In this document: positions 50,334 through 60,289 of the stretch, piece after piece | How positions within the stretch are numbered: position 1 is the first letter of the stretch | How the letters are laid out: every line of letters begins with the position of its first letter | Origin: Aphrocallistes beatrix | Lineage: Eukaryota; Porifera; Hexactinellida; Sceptrulophora; Aphrocallistidae | Assembly (NCBI GenBank): GCA_963281255.1 | Contig: OY725488.1 | Coordinates: forward strand, 11,877,524-11,941,523 | Reading direction: 5' to 3' | DNA length: 64,000 nt | The notes under the pieces: generated by a model | Told to the model about the DNA's origin: nothing | What the model saw: only the letters and a program-made list of their open reading frames with translations | Database searches by the model: none | Made by a program: the position numbers and the translations under genes

Positions 50334-52465
50334 TGGAAAGGGCTAAGAAAAGACTAGATCACGAATACAAATCTTTTCCCTTGGATCATATTAAAGTCAA
50401 TTTCAAGAAAGAAACAGTTTTAGAATGGCACTTCTTATTTATTGGGCAAAATAGTACTCCCTTTGAGGGAGGTGAGTATCATGGGACATTATTTTTTCCA
50501 GAAAATTACCCTTTCTCTCCTCCCTCCATTCGGTTCATTACACCTAATGGACGCTTCCAGACAAACGAGAGAGTTTGCTTTTCAATAAGTGATTTCCATC
50601 CTGAGAACTGGAAACCAGCGTACACTATGTCAGCATTTTTACAAGGAGTGTATGACTTCATGATGAGTGAGACTACTGATACAGTGGGGAGTTTGGTGAT
50701 GGATGAGGAAGAGATTAGAGAGTTAGCCAAAAAGAGCAGAGAATTCAATAAAAGTGATGATTCTTATATTGAAATGTTTGAAGATAGGAACGATGGAGCT
50801 ATCAAGTGCCCTTTAGTGACATCCACTTCCTTTGACCCATTGATGAACATGTCTTTAGATAAATCTCAGTCAGATCACAGCTGCACTAGAAATAAAGTGG
50901 TGGCTCGTCGTCTTGGGATATTTCCGAGTGTTCCAGTGCACAAATCCGTTCTCGACTCTCGTGTTGACAATCAGTGGGATTTCGCATCTGGCCCATTGAC
51001 AAAGGTCTCTTTAGAAAGATCTCGGTCAGAAACCAGCTACACTACAGATAAAATGGTGACTTGTCGTCCTAAAGGATATACCGTTAATTCTCAAACTGTC
51101 AAACTTCAAATATCCGAATCACATGTTCCCAATTTCTCGACTGCGCATCGAACTTCTCCCATGAAGCATATTGTTCCCTGTTCTCCCTCTCCAAATTCAT
51201 TGATTGCCTCAAGAGATAATAGACCTGATAGAAACACTGCGGATTATCTTCTCACTCCTTCAGATACGAATCAAACATCTACTAAGCAGATAAACTCTAC
51301 TAATTGTCCCTATCATTTAGCTATTAAAGAACTATGGCGAAAAGCAAGCGATACCAGATCTATAAATAACTCCTCGTTTCATCATTCAAAGTATTCAGCT
51401 ACAGATGAACTTCCTAAAGACACAATTAGCGACTTTTTAACACAGAAACCCCTACATCATTCTTCTAAGACTTCAACTAAACGGAGATTGCTTGACAATA
51501 CTAGTTGTAACAGTTTTATGGGTAAACGGGTTGCTAACCATTCTGGAAGATTTGAAAATGGTTCAGTGAGCAACTCTGATCGCGTACCTAATTATCTTGA
51601 TGGTAATAAAGGAAGAATTCTAACCGTTCCATCTGATTATTTAGAGGAATCCTCTTTGCAAATGTATCACCCTCATCATAGCAAAACTATTGACAAATGC
51701 GTAGCTCATCCTCCAATGAAATCTGAGAATTCTCTAGTGTGCAATTTTGATCAAGTACCTCACTCTTCTTATGGAAAGAAAAATGATTCTACATCTGATT
51801 TTCCGAAGCAGTTGGAGAGTAACGTTGTTGTGGATTCTGTTTCAGATTTAAATTCAGGTCAATTTTTACCCTTAACTACTATTTCAAATGCTCGACCAGG
51901 TAAAGACTATAATCTGGGTAGAGAAATGGATCCTTTTCATTCTAACCTTCTTCATTCTGATAATCTTCGAAAGGTGTTCCATTCTACACCTTTTAAAGTA
52001 CCACCAAAAGTTCATTATGAAGATCCTTTTGCAATAAAAACAAATCAAACCTCGTCAGGTTATATTCCTAGGGATACTGTTATTAACACTGAGCTGCATA
52101 ACTTCGATATTTCTGATTATTCAATTTATAATAATTCAACTCCTAATTTAAGTGTCAGAAAATCCTTTCAAAATCTTCCACCTTACCCTCCCAATTCTTC
52201 AATTAGAGGTAATTCACTTGAAGATTTAAACGGTAGAAAAGCTAATGACAGACCTCCGTCTCATCCTCTCTATTTTTCAATTAGAAATAGATCCCCTGTA
52301 AGTTCAAGTGATATTACAAAAACTAAACAGAGAACTCCGTCTTATCTCTACAATTCTCCAAATTCATCACGTATAAATATAAATGTTAAAAGAACAAATG
52401 AGGGAACTCCTTCCCGTCTTCCCAATTCTTCAAGTACAAAGAATCATCTCTTATACAAGTGCTAA
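50333..52465 (+). CDS. Class B Ubc6/UBE2J-like E2 with 550-residue tail, truncated by a frameshift
   Basis: Starts MERAKKRLDHEYKSFPLD. The UBC domain has TPNGRFQTNERVC (predicted catalytic Cys82), SISDFHPENWKPAYTM and the helix MDEEEIRELAKKSREFNKSD. The tail includes two KVSLERSRSETSYT-like repeats, the 179-bp cassette at 51334-51512, and the SGRFENGSVSNSDRVPNY block. The frame ends at STKNHLLYKC: the sister sequences read AATACAAAGAAATCATCTG where this copy has one A fewer (about 52437-52447), so the stop at 52463-52465 follows a one-base deletion. Tail-like sequence continues to 54720. Catalytic function is probably unaffected, while the C-terminal motif is lost. No membrane segment is in the retained part. 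Confidence 0.88.
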   Translation: MERAKKRLDHEYKSFPLDHIKVNFKKETVLEWHFLFIGQNSTPFEGGEYHGTLFFPENYPFSPPSIRFITPNGRFQTNERVCFSISDFHPENWKPAYTMSAFLQGVYDFMMSETTDTVGSLVMDEEEIRELAKKSREFNKSDDSYIEMFEDRNDGAIKCPLVTSTSFDPLMNMSLDKSQSDHSCTRNKVVARRLGIFPSVPVHKSVLDSRVDNQWDFASGPLTKVSLERSRSETSYTTDKMVTCRPKGYTVNSQTVKLQISESHVPNFSTAHRTSPMKHIVPCSPSPNSLIASRDNRPDRNTADYLLTPSDTNQTSTKQINSTNCPYHLAIKELWRKASDTRSINNSSFHHSKYSATDELPKDTISDFLTQKPLHHSSKTSTKRRLLDNTSCNSFMGKRVANHSGRFENGSVSNSDRVPNYLDGNKGRILTVPSDYLEESSLQMYHPHHSKTIDKCVAHPPMKSENSLVCNFDQVPHSSYGKKNDSTSDFPKQLESNVVVDSVSDLNSGQFLPLTTISNARPGKDYNLGREMDPFHSNLLHSDNLRKVFHSTPFKVPPKVHYEDPFAIKTNQTSSGYIPRDTVINTELHNFDISDYSIYNNSTPNLSVRKSFQNLPPYPPNSSIRGNSLEDLNGRKANDRPPSHPLYFSIRNRSPVSSSDITKTKQRTPSYLYNSPNSSRININVKRTNEGTPSRLPNSSSTKNHLLYKC
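51334..51512 (+). repeat. 179-bp coding cassette, copy 2
   Basis: Two mismatches to 44064-44242; flanks unrelated. In frame with the surrounding tail. Confidence 0.9.
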
Positions 52466-54720
52466 AAGAATGAATGAGAGAGTTCTGTCCCAATCCTTCC
52501 AATTATTTAAATATGGCTTTTCAGTAACGAATCTATAGACAAGTCTCTGTCCCATTCTGTAAGTTCTTTAAATAGACCCCAAAGTTATCTCTCATGTTGA
52601 CATGTTGACAGTGAGGAGGATTTCGTACCTGATCCATTGCCTAAAGTCCCTTCGGAAAGAGTTCGGTCAGAAAACAGTTACGCTAGACGTAAACTGGTGA
52701 CTTGTCTTCCTAAAATATATGCTGCTAGCTCTCATACTATCAAACTTCAAATATCCGAGTCACATGTTTCCAATTCATCAACTGCGCATCGAACTTCTCT
52801 CATAAAACATATTTGCCCCTCTCGTCCTCCAAATCCTTCAGCTAGGGATGGATTATGTCAAAACACAAGCAAGAACAGCCATATGAATAGCTCTTCACTT
52901 TATTCTCCCACTTTTTTGAACAGGAGTAGATCAACTCATTTTCCAGAAAGATCTGAGACTTTTTCAATGCCCCAACCTGATTACACACCTAACTATCTTA
53001 CTCATCATCAGAGCGCGATTACATCCGTTTCTTCCGATTCATCAAAGAATTCTCTTCGAAAACGTCTCAATCAAACCTGAGTGCATTAACATCTACTGAT
53101 GTTAGTGCTGTTCAATTTTTGGATAAGTTTAAGGATTATGTTAGTTCTAATTATATCAAACTTAAGATTTCCTTACCGTTTGTTCCCAATTCTTCGACTG
53201 CCCATCAATCTTCTTCAATGTTTAATATAAGTTCGTCCTATTCTCCTACATCAGCTAAGGATAGATTAAATCAAAACACAGCTGAAGATGATAGTTTAAC
53301 TCATCTTTTAGAAAAATCAATGACTGTTTCAATCCCAGAAACTGATCACACACTTAGCTCTCTTACTTGCAATCAGAGTGAAATTCCTCCCGTTATACCA
53401 AATTCTTCTAAGGAAATCTCTCCGAAAAAGTCTCAACCAAACCTGAGCAACACCGTTAATCTTCCAAAAGGATTCATACCTCTTCCTACACATGTATTAT
53501 CTGAGGTTTCATAAGAGGATACTCTTACAATGAACTCAAATTTAACATCTTCAGGTAACCTTAGGGATGCTGTTAGCTTTAATATTGATGAACCTCAAGC
53601 ATCTTCTAATGCTCCTCTTACATCAACTACTCAACAAACATCCCCAATGATGCATATAAATTCGTGCTATTTCCCTACTACAGGTGAAAATATACTAAAT
53701 CAGAATTCGAGCAGTAACAATTTCTATTAATAGCTCTACAGTTCATTATTCTACTTCTTTGGCCGAAAACGCATTACCTCATATTACAAGACATGATTGG
53801 TCTGCGCATATAAGAATGTTTCAGTACTCCGATCACATACCTAAAGACAGAAAAAATGGTTATCCTTCCCAATTTTTGGATAATTTAATGTGTCCTACCA
53901 ATGTTGATGAGGTTCCATTTTTAGAAATGGATTCAGATTCTTTTCTTCATACACTTCAAAATTCAAATCCTCGCTTTACAAAGACCTTTGGCAGTAATGG
54001 ATCTTCCTCTTTCTGATTATCCATCTGAACTTCAGCCATCCCAAATAATACCTAAGATTTCACAACACAAACGATAACAAATCTATAGATTCCTTGAATA
54101 GATCCCAAGATCATGGGAGGACAAAGACATATGCACTTCAAACTGATTCTAACAATTTCATGGATTTAAAACACCCAAGCCCCATTAAAAGTGATCTTAT
54201 TCCTTCCCCAGCAACTACTAAGTCATACGAGGACAAATTGAAGCTATTACCCAAACCTTCTAACACCAAATACCCTGATAAAAATGTTCATGCTTCGAAA
54301 CATACTCGTCCGATTGAAAACTCGCATTATCCCTCTTTCTCAGCCAACAATCATTCTTACAATGACATTTTAAACCAAACAGAAAAATCTAATTATCAAA
54401 GTTTCGGTCATGAGAAGGTTGAATGTCCAAGATCTTTTGATTCCAATCTACCTCCAAAAAGGAAATCTAGCATAGATATGGAAGCATCTAGATATACAAC
54501 TTTCAGTTCTGATAAAGATGGAGATTGTAGCAAAATAAATCAAGGAGTTCATATGAATGCAATATCAAATAATTATTTATCTTCACACATTAGAAGTTTG
54601 CAAAGGTATGACACTCATCTCAGCTTGCGAGAAGCTAAGAGTTATTTTAACTCCCTTTTATCTCATTATGCACAGAGCATGAAACATTTGAGTTTGCATA
54701 GATCTGGAAGTGAATATTAA
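52466..54720 (+). pseudogene. Decayed continuation of the class B tail
   Basis: A chain of open pieces in changing frames (about 52600-53080, 53119-53514, 53530-53730, 53759-54016 and 54094-54720) with clear class B tail content: KLQISESHVSNSSTAHRTS, HTLSSLTCNQSEIPPVIP, EMDSDSFLHTLQNSN, and the shared ending YDTHLSLREAKSYFNSLLSH before TAA at 54720. The pieces match the tail of the gene at 55553 in the same order (for example 53400-53510 with 57620-57760), separated by stops and small indels. It is best seen as the eroding 3' half of the gene at 50333. Another reading is a separate E2-less copy like 45793-49359. Confidence 0.75.
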
Positions 54721-54803
54721 TTTTAAGTTCATTTTAATATTTACTATATAATAAGCTCATTACTGTCATGTATGCTTAATTCTTCTATTTGCCATATAGC
54801 ATA

Positions 54804-54830
54804 GCTGAGACTCATTCCAGTCGACTCAGC
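54804..54830 (+). promoter_or_regulatory. Conserved 3' stem-loop
   Basis: GCTGAGACT and AGTCGACTCAGC can pair around a short loop. The word recurs at 41543-41573 (weaker), 45138-45167 and 49438-49467, about 80-110 bases past the stops; in the 49438 copy one strand changes to CTTAG but pairing is kept through a G-T pair. It may act in 3' end formation or RNA stability; only the conservation is seen. Confidence 0.45.
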
Positions 54831-54842
54831 CTTAGTCTAACT

Positions 54843-55037
54843 CAGTGGATCCCAACTGGTGGTCCGCGAGCCCATGTGGGGTCGCAGGACTCAATGTATG
54901 GGGCCATTTGATCACTTAGGAATTTATCTGCAATAATACATATTCATCATATAAAATTGAAGATCACTTTTTGGGGCCATCAATATCGCTGCAGGTCCAA
55001 ATGGAGGCCTTCTGGTGGCGAACATGAGGAACCACTG
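54843..55037. mobile_element. hAT-type MITE
   Basis: Starts CAGTGGATCCCAACTGGTGG and ends GAGGAACCACTG. Flanks are GTCTAACT (54835-54842) and GTCTAACA (55038-55045), a target duplication matching 7 of 8. 195 bp, GC-richer than the surroundings, no coding capacity. Confidence 0.85.
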
Positions 55038-55532
55038 GTCTAACATTACTTTTTTTAGAAATGAACGTCATACTATTGTAATTATACGCCTTATTTTTAA
55101 TACTACAAGCTTGAATTACAGTTATAGTTCCATATATATATATATTACTGTCTCATGCTGTTGATATTATTAGTGCAGCTCCTAGTATAGGAGATCTTTT
55201 GAGAAAAGGTGAAAGTTTTTCAGAATTTGGACTCAGGTTCAAATCTCCGCCATATAAGAAATATATGGTCCAAATTTGGTGCAATTTTCAGTGCAATTGA
55301 AGCAACTATTCACTGCGAACATACTCGCGATTATTTTTAGTTTGAAAATTGGGCCCAAATGTTCAAGATGTACTAAGTATGTAAATTCGAGACAAATAAT
55401 CAAAATTGATAATTAATTGGTATTGTAATAAGCTTGATACAATATAATTGAAACAGTTACAGTAAATTTTGTTTAATGATAATACCTTCTTTAGCTTATT
55501 TGATTTTAAACGTATTTTTCATCTGTTCAATC

Positions 55533-55553
55533 ATGCAATCAAATAACCGATAA
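55533..55553 (+). promoter_or_regulatory. Upstream mini-ORF overlapping the E2 start (TAATG)
   Basis: ATG CAA TCA AAT AAC CGA TAA, with the stop sharing its last A with the main ATG at 55553. Third occurrence of the same layout. Confidence 0.7.
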
Positions 55554-58500
55554 TGGAGCGGGCAAAGAAAAGACTAGATCACGAATACAAATCTTTTCCC
55601 TTGGATTATATTAAAGTTAATTTCAAGAAAGAAACATTTTTAGAATGGCACTTCTTATTTATTGGGCAAAATGGTACTCCTTTTGAGGGAGGTGAGTATC
55701 ATGGGACATTAATTTTTCCAGAAAATTATCCTCTCTCTCCTCCCACCACTCAAATCATTACGCCTAACGGACGCTTCCAGACAAACGAGAGAGTTTGCTT
55801 TTCAATAAGTGATTTCCATCCTGAGAACTGGAAACCAGCGTACACTATGTCATCATTTTTACAAGGAGTGTATAGCTTCATGATGACAGATACTACTGAT
55901 ACAGTGGGGAGTTTGGTAATGGGTGAGGAAGAGATAAGAAAGTTAGCGAAAAAGAGCAGAAAATTCAATAAAAGTAATGATTCTTATAACGAAATGTTTA
56001 AAGATAGGAATGATGAAACTATCAATCCTTTAATCACATCCACTGCTTCTGACCCATTGATGAAAGTCCCTACAGAAATATCTCGGTCAGATCACAACTC
56101 CATTAGAAATACACTGGTAACTCGTCGTCCCAGAAGATCTCTGAGTGTTCCAGTACACGAATCCGATCGCGAATCTCGTGTTGACGATGAGAAGGAATTC
56201 ACATCCTCCATTGCATCTGGTTCGCTAACCAAAGTCCCTCCAAGAAGTTCTCGGTCAGATCACAGCGACACTAAAGATAAATTGGCGGCTCGTCTTTTTG
56301 GAAAGATTCTGAGTATTCCAGTGCCCAAATCCGATCGCGACTCTCGTGTTGACAATGAGAAGGAATTCGCAGCCATTGTATCTGACCCATTGACAAAAGC
56401 CCCTTCAGAAAGATCTCGGGCAGATCACAGCAACACTAGAGAGAAGCTGGTGACTTGTCCTCCTAAGAGACATACTGCTAGCTCTCATACTGTCAAACTT
56501 CAAATATCCGAGTCACAAATCCCCAATTCATCAACTGCGGATCGAACTTCTCCCATAAAACATATAGGCCACTCTTGTCCTCCAAATCTTTCGGGTAAGG
56601 ATAGATTAACTCAATACACAAACAAGAACAGGTTTATGAATAGCTCTTCACTTCATTCTCCTAGTTCTATTAAAGGCGAGGTAAGCTACACTTCGAAATT
56701 ATTAGAAAGAACCTTACCGGAAAGATCAAATTCTACCAGTCGTCACAGTTCTGCTACTAGTGTGTCTCAACATCGAGAAAAACATAATACAGTCCGATCA
56801 TCCGATTACGCAAGTAATAATATCGCTCGTGACAACTATAATAGAGTCACAACTGAAATTTCCAAACGAAATAAAGAATTTTCTCCAGAAAAATCTAGTG
56901 GTCGATTAAGTAAAAAAACAATCAGTAACAGGCCTATGAATAACTCTTCACTTCATTCCCGTACTTTTTTGACTGAAAGTACAATACCTCAAACTGCAAG
57001 ATATGATAAATCTACTCATTTTTCAGAAGAATTTAAGAAGAAAGAAAATGTTTCAGTACACAATTATCCAATACAATCTAAGGTTTTACACAAAAAATCC
57101 ACTACAGTGAAGTCAGACATGACATGTTCAGTTAGGGACACTGTTAGCTCCAAGTCTTCTAAACCTCAAGTGTCTCCACCTTTTTCTCTTACTTCTTCAA
57201 ATGCAGATCAAACTTCTTCAATGATAGATAGAAGTCAGTTCCATTCTATCAATTCTCCAGCTAAAGCTAGTTCTAATGATGGTAAAACTCCTCATCTTTC
57301 CACGTCTTCAGCTATACTAAATAAGTTCTTCCAAGGCACAACTGTTAATAAATTTGCATTTAATCCTCCGCTGAATTCTTCCAATTCATCTACTGCGCAG
57401 CCATCATCTCCCAATGCACAAATAGTAAATCAATCTCAATCTCTCAATACAGCTGAAGATGAATCAATTCAAAACACAAATAGTAACGAATCTATGACTA
57501 GCTCTTCACTCCTTTCTCCCACTTCTTTACATACGTGTAGATCTCAAACTACACGAGATAATGTTTCAATGCTCCAAACTGATCACACACTTAGCTCTCT
57601 TACTTGTAATCAGAGTGGAATTCCTCCTGTTATACCAGATTCATCAAAGGAATTCTCTCCAAAAAGTTCTCAACCAAACCTGACTAACACTTCAGATAAA
57701 TGGTCTGTTAATCTTCCAAAAGGATCCACACCTCTTCCTACACAAGTATTATCTGAGCTTTCACAAGAGGATACTCTTACAATGAACCAAAATGTAACAT
57801 TTTCAGGTAACCTTAAGGATGCTTTTAGCTCTAATACTGACGAAACTCAAGAATCTACCTCTAATGTTCCTATTTCATCAGCTATGCATCCAACCTCCAC
57901 AAAGATACATAAAGATTCGTCCTATTTCCCTACTACAACTAACAGAGTAAGTCAAAACTCGAGCAGCAACAGTTCTACTCATAGCTCTACAGTTCATTCT
58001 CCCACTTCTTTGGCCGAAAGTATATTACCTCAAACTACAAGATATGCTAGGACTACTCAACTTTCAGAAGAATCTAAGACTGTTTCATTACACAAAGCCG
58101 ATCACCTACCCAACTCTACAGATAGAGAAAATGTTGATGATGCTCCGTTTTCAGAAATGGATTCAGATTCTGTTCTTCATACATTTCAAAATTCAAATGC
58201 TCGTATAGACAAAGACCTTACTAGGGACAGAGTTTTAGATCTTGAGAATTCTAATCTTCCTCCTCCTAATTATCCATCTGAACCTCTACCATCCCAAGTA
58301 CTGACTACGGTTTCACATGAAGAATCTTTTACAGCGAGTTCAAATTTAAATTCTTCAGATGACCTCAGGAAGACTGTTTACCTTGGAGGTACTAAACCTC
58401 AAATGCCTCCACCTTATTCTCATAATTCTGCTACTACCTATCAAACCTCCTCAATGATGGATAGAAATCCGATATCTCCTGTTATGCTTGAAGTTAATAC

Positions 58501-59110
58501 GTCCCATTCTCCCAATTCTTCAGCTACAGTTAAACCAAGTACAGGCTCTAATAGTAACGAATCTATAAATGAATATTCACCTCATCTTCTTACTACTCCA
58601 GTTAAAAATGCAATATCTATCAATACAGAAGAACACAAAGTTACTTCCAATTTATTGAACAAACCTCAAAACTATGGATCCACAAGGGTAAGACATATAC
58701 CTCCATTTCCATCTCATATTCCTGATTCATTCTTGACTATTAACAATTGGAAGGGGCCAAAAGGGCCTAATTCAATAGAAAGTCATGGCAGTAGTTCTTC
58801 TGTAACTTCAAGATCACATAACAGCAAATTAAACCAGCAACACGACTCTTTCTATATTCCCAAAATTAAATATAAAGAGTTATATTTCGATTGTGTAGAT
58901 GAAATTTCAAAACCTGAAAAAATAGGCTCAGATCGATATTTAGGCAAAGCTACTGAAGTTTCGAACAGTTTTGAAGCAACAAAAGAATTTCCAAGAAACG
59001 AGTACGAACCTTCATTGTTTTCAGTAGATAAACTTTTTCATTTTATTATTGCCATTATTAGTATTTTTGTTTCTTTAATGAATCTATTTTATAGAAAGTT
59101 ACATAAATAA
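55553..59110 (+). CDS. Class B Ubc6/UBE2J-like E2 with long tail and a C-terminal membrane anchor
   Basis: An intact frame of 1,185 residues. The UBC domain (residues about 1-140) starts MERAKKRLDHEYKSFPLDYI, with TPNGRFQTNERVC (predicted catalytic Cys82) and SISDFHPENWKPAYTM. The tail begins with three rounds of a unit of about 55 residues (SDPLMKVPTEISRSDHNSIR; SGSLTKVPPRSSRSDHSDTK; SDPLTKAPSERSRADHSNTR). Further on come Ser/Thr/Asn-rich stretches shared with 52600-54000. It ends differently from its class B neighbours: in place of the ETHLKLLEAKSYSNSLLSRN motif there is a hydrophobic segment (FHFIIAIISIFVSLMNLF, residues about 1162-1179) followed by YRKLHK. That is a tail anchor as in true Ubc6/UBE2J proteins, so class B descends from, or regained, a membrane-bound form. 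AATAAA lies 10 bases after the stop. Confidence 0.92.
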   Translation: MERAKKRLDHEYKSFPLDYIKVNFKKETFLEWHFLFIGQNGTPFEGGEYHGTLIFPENYPLSPPTTQIITPNGRFQTNERVCFSISDFHPENWKPAYTMSSFLQGVYSFMMTDTTDTVGSLVMGEEEIRKLAKKSRKFNKSNDSYNEMFKDRNDETINPLITSTASDPLMKVPTEISRSDHNSIRNTLVTRRPRRSLSVPVHESDRESRVDDEKEFTSSIASGSLTKVPPRSSRSDHSDTKDKLAARLFGKILSIPVPKSDRDSRVDNEKEFAAIVSDPLTKAPSERSRADHSNTREKLVTCPPKRHTASSHTVKLQISESQIPNSSTADRTSPIKHIGHSCPPNLSGKDRLTQYTNKNRFMNSSSLHSPSSIKGEVSYTSKLLERTLPERSNSTSRHSSATSVSQHREKHNTVRSSDYASNNIARDNYNRVTTEISKRNKEFSPEKSSGRLSKKTISNRPMNNSSLHSRTFLTESTIPQTARYDKSTHFSEEFKKKENVSVHNYPIQSKVLHKKSTTVKSDMTCSVRDTVSSKSSKPQVSPPFSLTSSNADQTSSMIDRSQFHSINSPAKASSNDGKTPHLSTSSAILNKFFQGTTVNKFAFNPPLNSSNSSTAQPSSPNAQIVNQSQSLNTAEDESIQNTNSNESMTSSSLLSPTSLHTCRSQTTRDNVSMLQTDHTLSSLTCNQSGIPPVIPDSSKEFSPKSSQPNLTNTSDKWSVNLPKGSTPLPTQVLSELSQEDTLTMNQNVTFSGNLKDAFSSNTDETQESTSNVPISSAMHPTSTKIHKDSSYFPTTTNRVSQNSSSNSSTHSSTVHSPTSLAESILPQTTRYARTTQLSEESKTVSLHKADHLPNSTDRENVDDAPFSEMDSDSVLHTFQNSNARIDKDLTRDRVLDLENSNLPPPNYPSEPLPSQVLTTVSHEESFTASSNLNSSDDLRKTVYLGGTKPQMPPPYSHNSATTYQTSSMMDRNPISPVMLEVNTSHSPNSSATVKPSTGSNSNESINEYSPHLLTTPVKNAISINTEEHKVTSNLLNKPQNYGSTRVRHIPPFPSHIPDSFLTINNWKGPKGPNSIESHGSSSSVTSRSHNSKLNQQHDSFYIPKIKYKELYFDCVDEISKPEKIGSDRYLGKATEVSNSFEATKEFPRNEYEPSLFSVDKLFHFIIAIISIFVSLMNLFYRKLHK

Positions 59111-59119
59111 GATTATTTG

Positions 59120-59125
59120 AATAAA
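59120..59125 (+). terminator. AATAAA polyadenylation signal, gene 55553
   Basis: AATAAA 10 bases after the stop at 59110, within TTTGAATAAACTC. Confidence 0.5.
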
Positions 59126-59404
59126 CTCACTCCAATGTCAATGCAAATTCTCACTATGGGAACTCGGTGATACTAGTATTTAAGGTAGGAATGAAAAATG
59201 TCTCCAATATTCACCTCAATTTCATTTTTAAGTTATGGTATCGTTGTTTATTAAGAACTTCGTATATTTTAGAGTCTGTTGTTCTATTTTGAGTTTGAAT
59301 ATTTTTGATATACTATACTCTAGTTATTGATGATGATATTTTCCTTAGCTTATTTAACTATATACTGTTTCCTTCTGTTTATTGATACCATTAAATAACC
59401 ATTT

Positions 59405-60289
59405 ATGACACGGACGAAGAGAATACTAGAACACGAGTACGAAAGCTTTGTTACTTCTCCCCTCGATTATATTAAAGTTAACTTCGAAGAAGGAACATAT
59501 TTAGAATGGCACTTCTTGTTTATCGGGCAAATTGGTACTCCATTTGAAGGAGGTGAGTATCATGGAACACTAGTTTTCCCAGACAACTATCCTTTCTCTC
59601 CTCCATCCACTCGCTTCATTACACCTAACGGACGCTTCCAGATAAATGAGAGAGTTTGCTTTTCAATAAGTGATTTCCATCCTGAGAACTGGAAACCAGC
59701 GTACACTGTGTCATCATTTTTACAAGGAGTGTATAGCTTCATGATGACTGAGACTTCTGATACAGTGGGGAGTTTAGATATGGATGAAGAGGAAGTAAGA
59801 AAACTAGCTAGACTGAGTAAGGAATTCAATAAACATGATGAGTCTTATAACAAAATGTTTAAAGAAGAGATCGATGAAACAATTGAGTCTTCTTTGAATA
59901 TTTTACAAATGCCAAAAACGGGTGACACACCTAACTCTCTTACTCACGATAAGAATCGAATTACCTCCGTTGCATCCGATTCATTGAAAGAATTCTCTTC
60001 GAAAAAATCTCAACCAAACCTGAATGCAGATAAATATTACGATAATGTTTTTAAAATATCTGATAATTTTCAAATACACAAACCTAGTCATGCGTTTCAC
60101 TTTCTTACTGACAGAAAAAATCGTTATCCTCCTCAATTTTTCAATGTAACATGTTCTGCCGATCTTGTTGCTGTACCATTTTTAGATAACCTTAAGGATG
60201 CTATTAACTTTAATGCTACCAAACTTCAAATGCCTCTACCTTTTGCAGCCAATTCTTCAAGTACGCATCAATCTTCCATGGACACATAA
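59405..60289 (+). CDS. Class B Ubc6/UBE2J-like E2, tail cut short
   Basis: A frame of 294 residues starting MTRTKRILEHEYESFVTSPL. The UBC domain has TPNGRFQINERVC (predicted catalytic Cys85), SISDFHPENWKPAYTV and the helix MDEEEVRKLARLSKEFNKHD. About 130 residues of tail follow (GDTPNSLTHDKNRITSVASD, KSQPNLN, FAANSSSTHQSSMDT). The stop falls inside a cassette that in sisters continues SSMMHIGSSYSPTS; here bases are missing in CCATGGACACATAAGTTCG and the frame hits TAA at 60287-60289. After about 60320 the similarity ends, so the rest of the tail was deleted or replaced. The enzyme domain is complete. There is no membrane segment. It lacks the MQ mini-ORF upstream. Confidence 0.88.
   Translation: MTRTKRILEHEYESFVTSPLDYIKVNFEEGTYLEWHFLFIGQIGTPFEGGEYHGTLVFPDNYPFSPPSTRFITPNGRFQINERVCFSISDFHPENWKPAYTVSSFLQGVYSFMMTETSDTVGSLDMDEEEVRKLARLSKEFNKHDESYNKMFKEEIDETIESSLNILQMPKTGDTPNSLTHDKNRITSVASDSLKEFSSKKSQPNLNADKYYDNVFKISDNFQIHKPSHAFHFLTDRKNRYPPQFFNVTCSADLVAVPFLDNLKDAINFNATKLQMPLPFAANSSSTHQSSMDT

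Larger units (their letters stand above)
54721..55552. other. Class B intergenic unit with a MITE
   Basis: 3' flank and stem-loop to 54840, the hAT MITE at 54843-55037, then spacer similar to 41580-41720 (TACTGTCTCATGCTGTTGAT) and the conserved 5' flank. Bases 55180-55265 carry a GGTTCAAATCT word in sequence not shared with the other units. Confidence 0.5.

Noticed and set aside
55178..55265. Possible tRNA-derived SINE (GGTTCAAATCT B-box-like word)
   Set aside because: Only a weak A-box and no foldable tRNA or tail; a single copy in the window.
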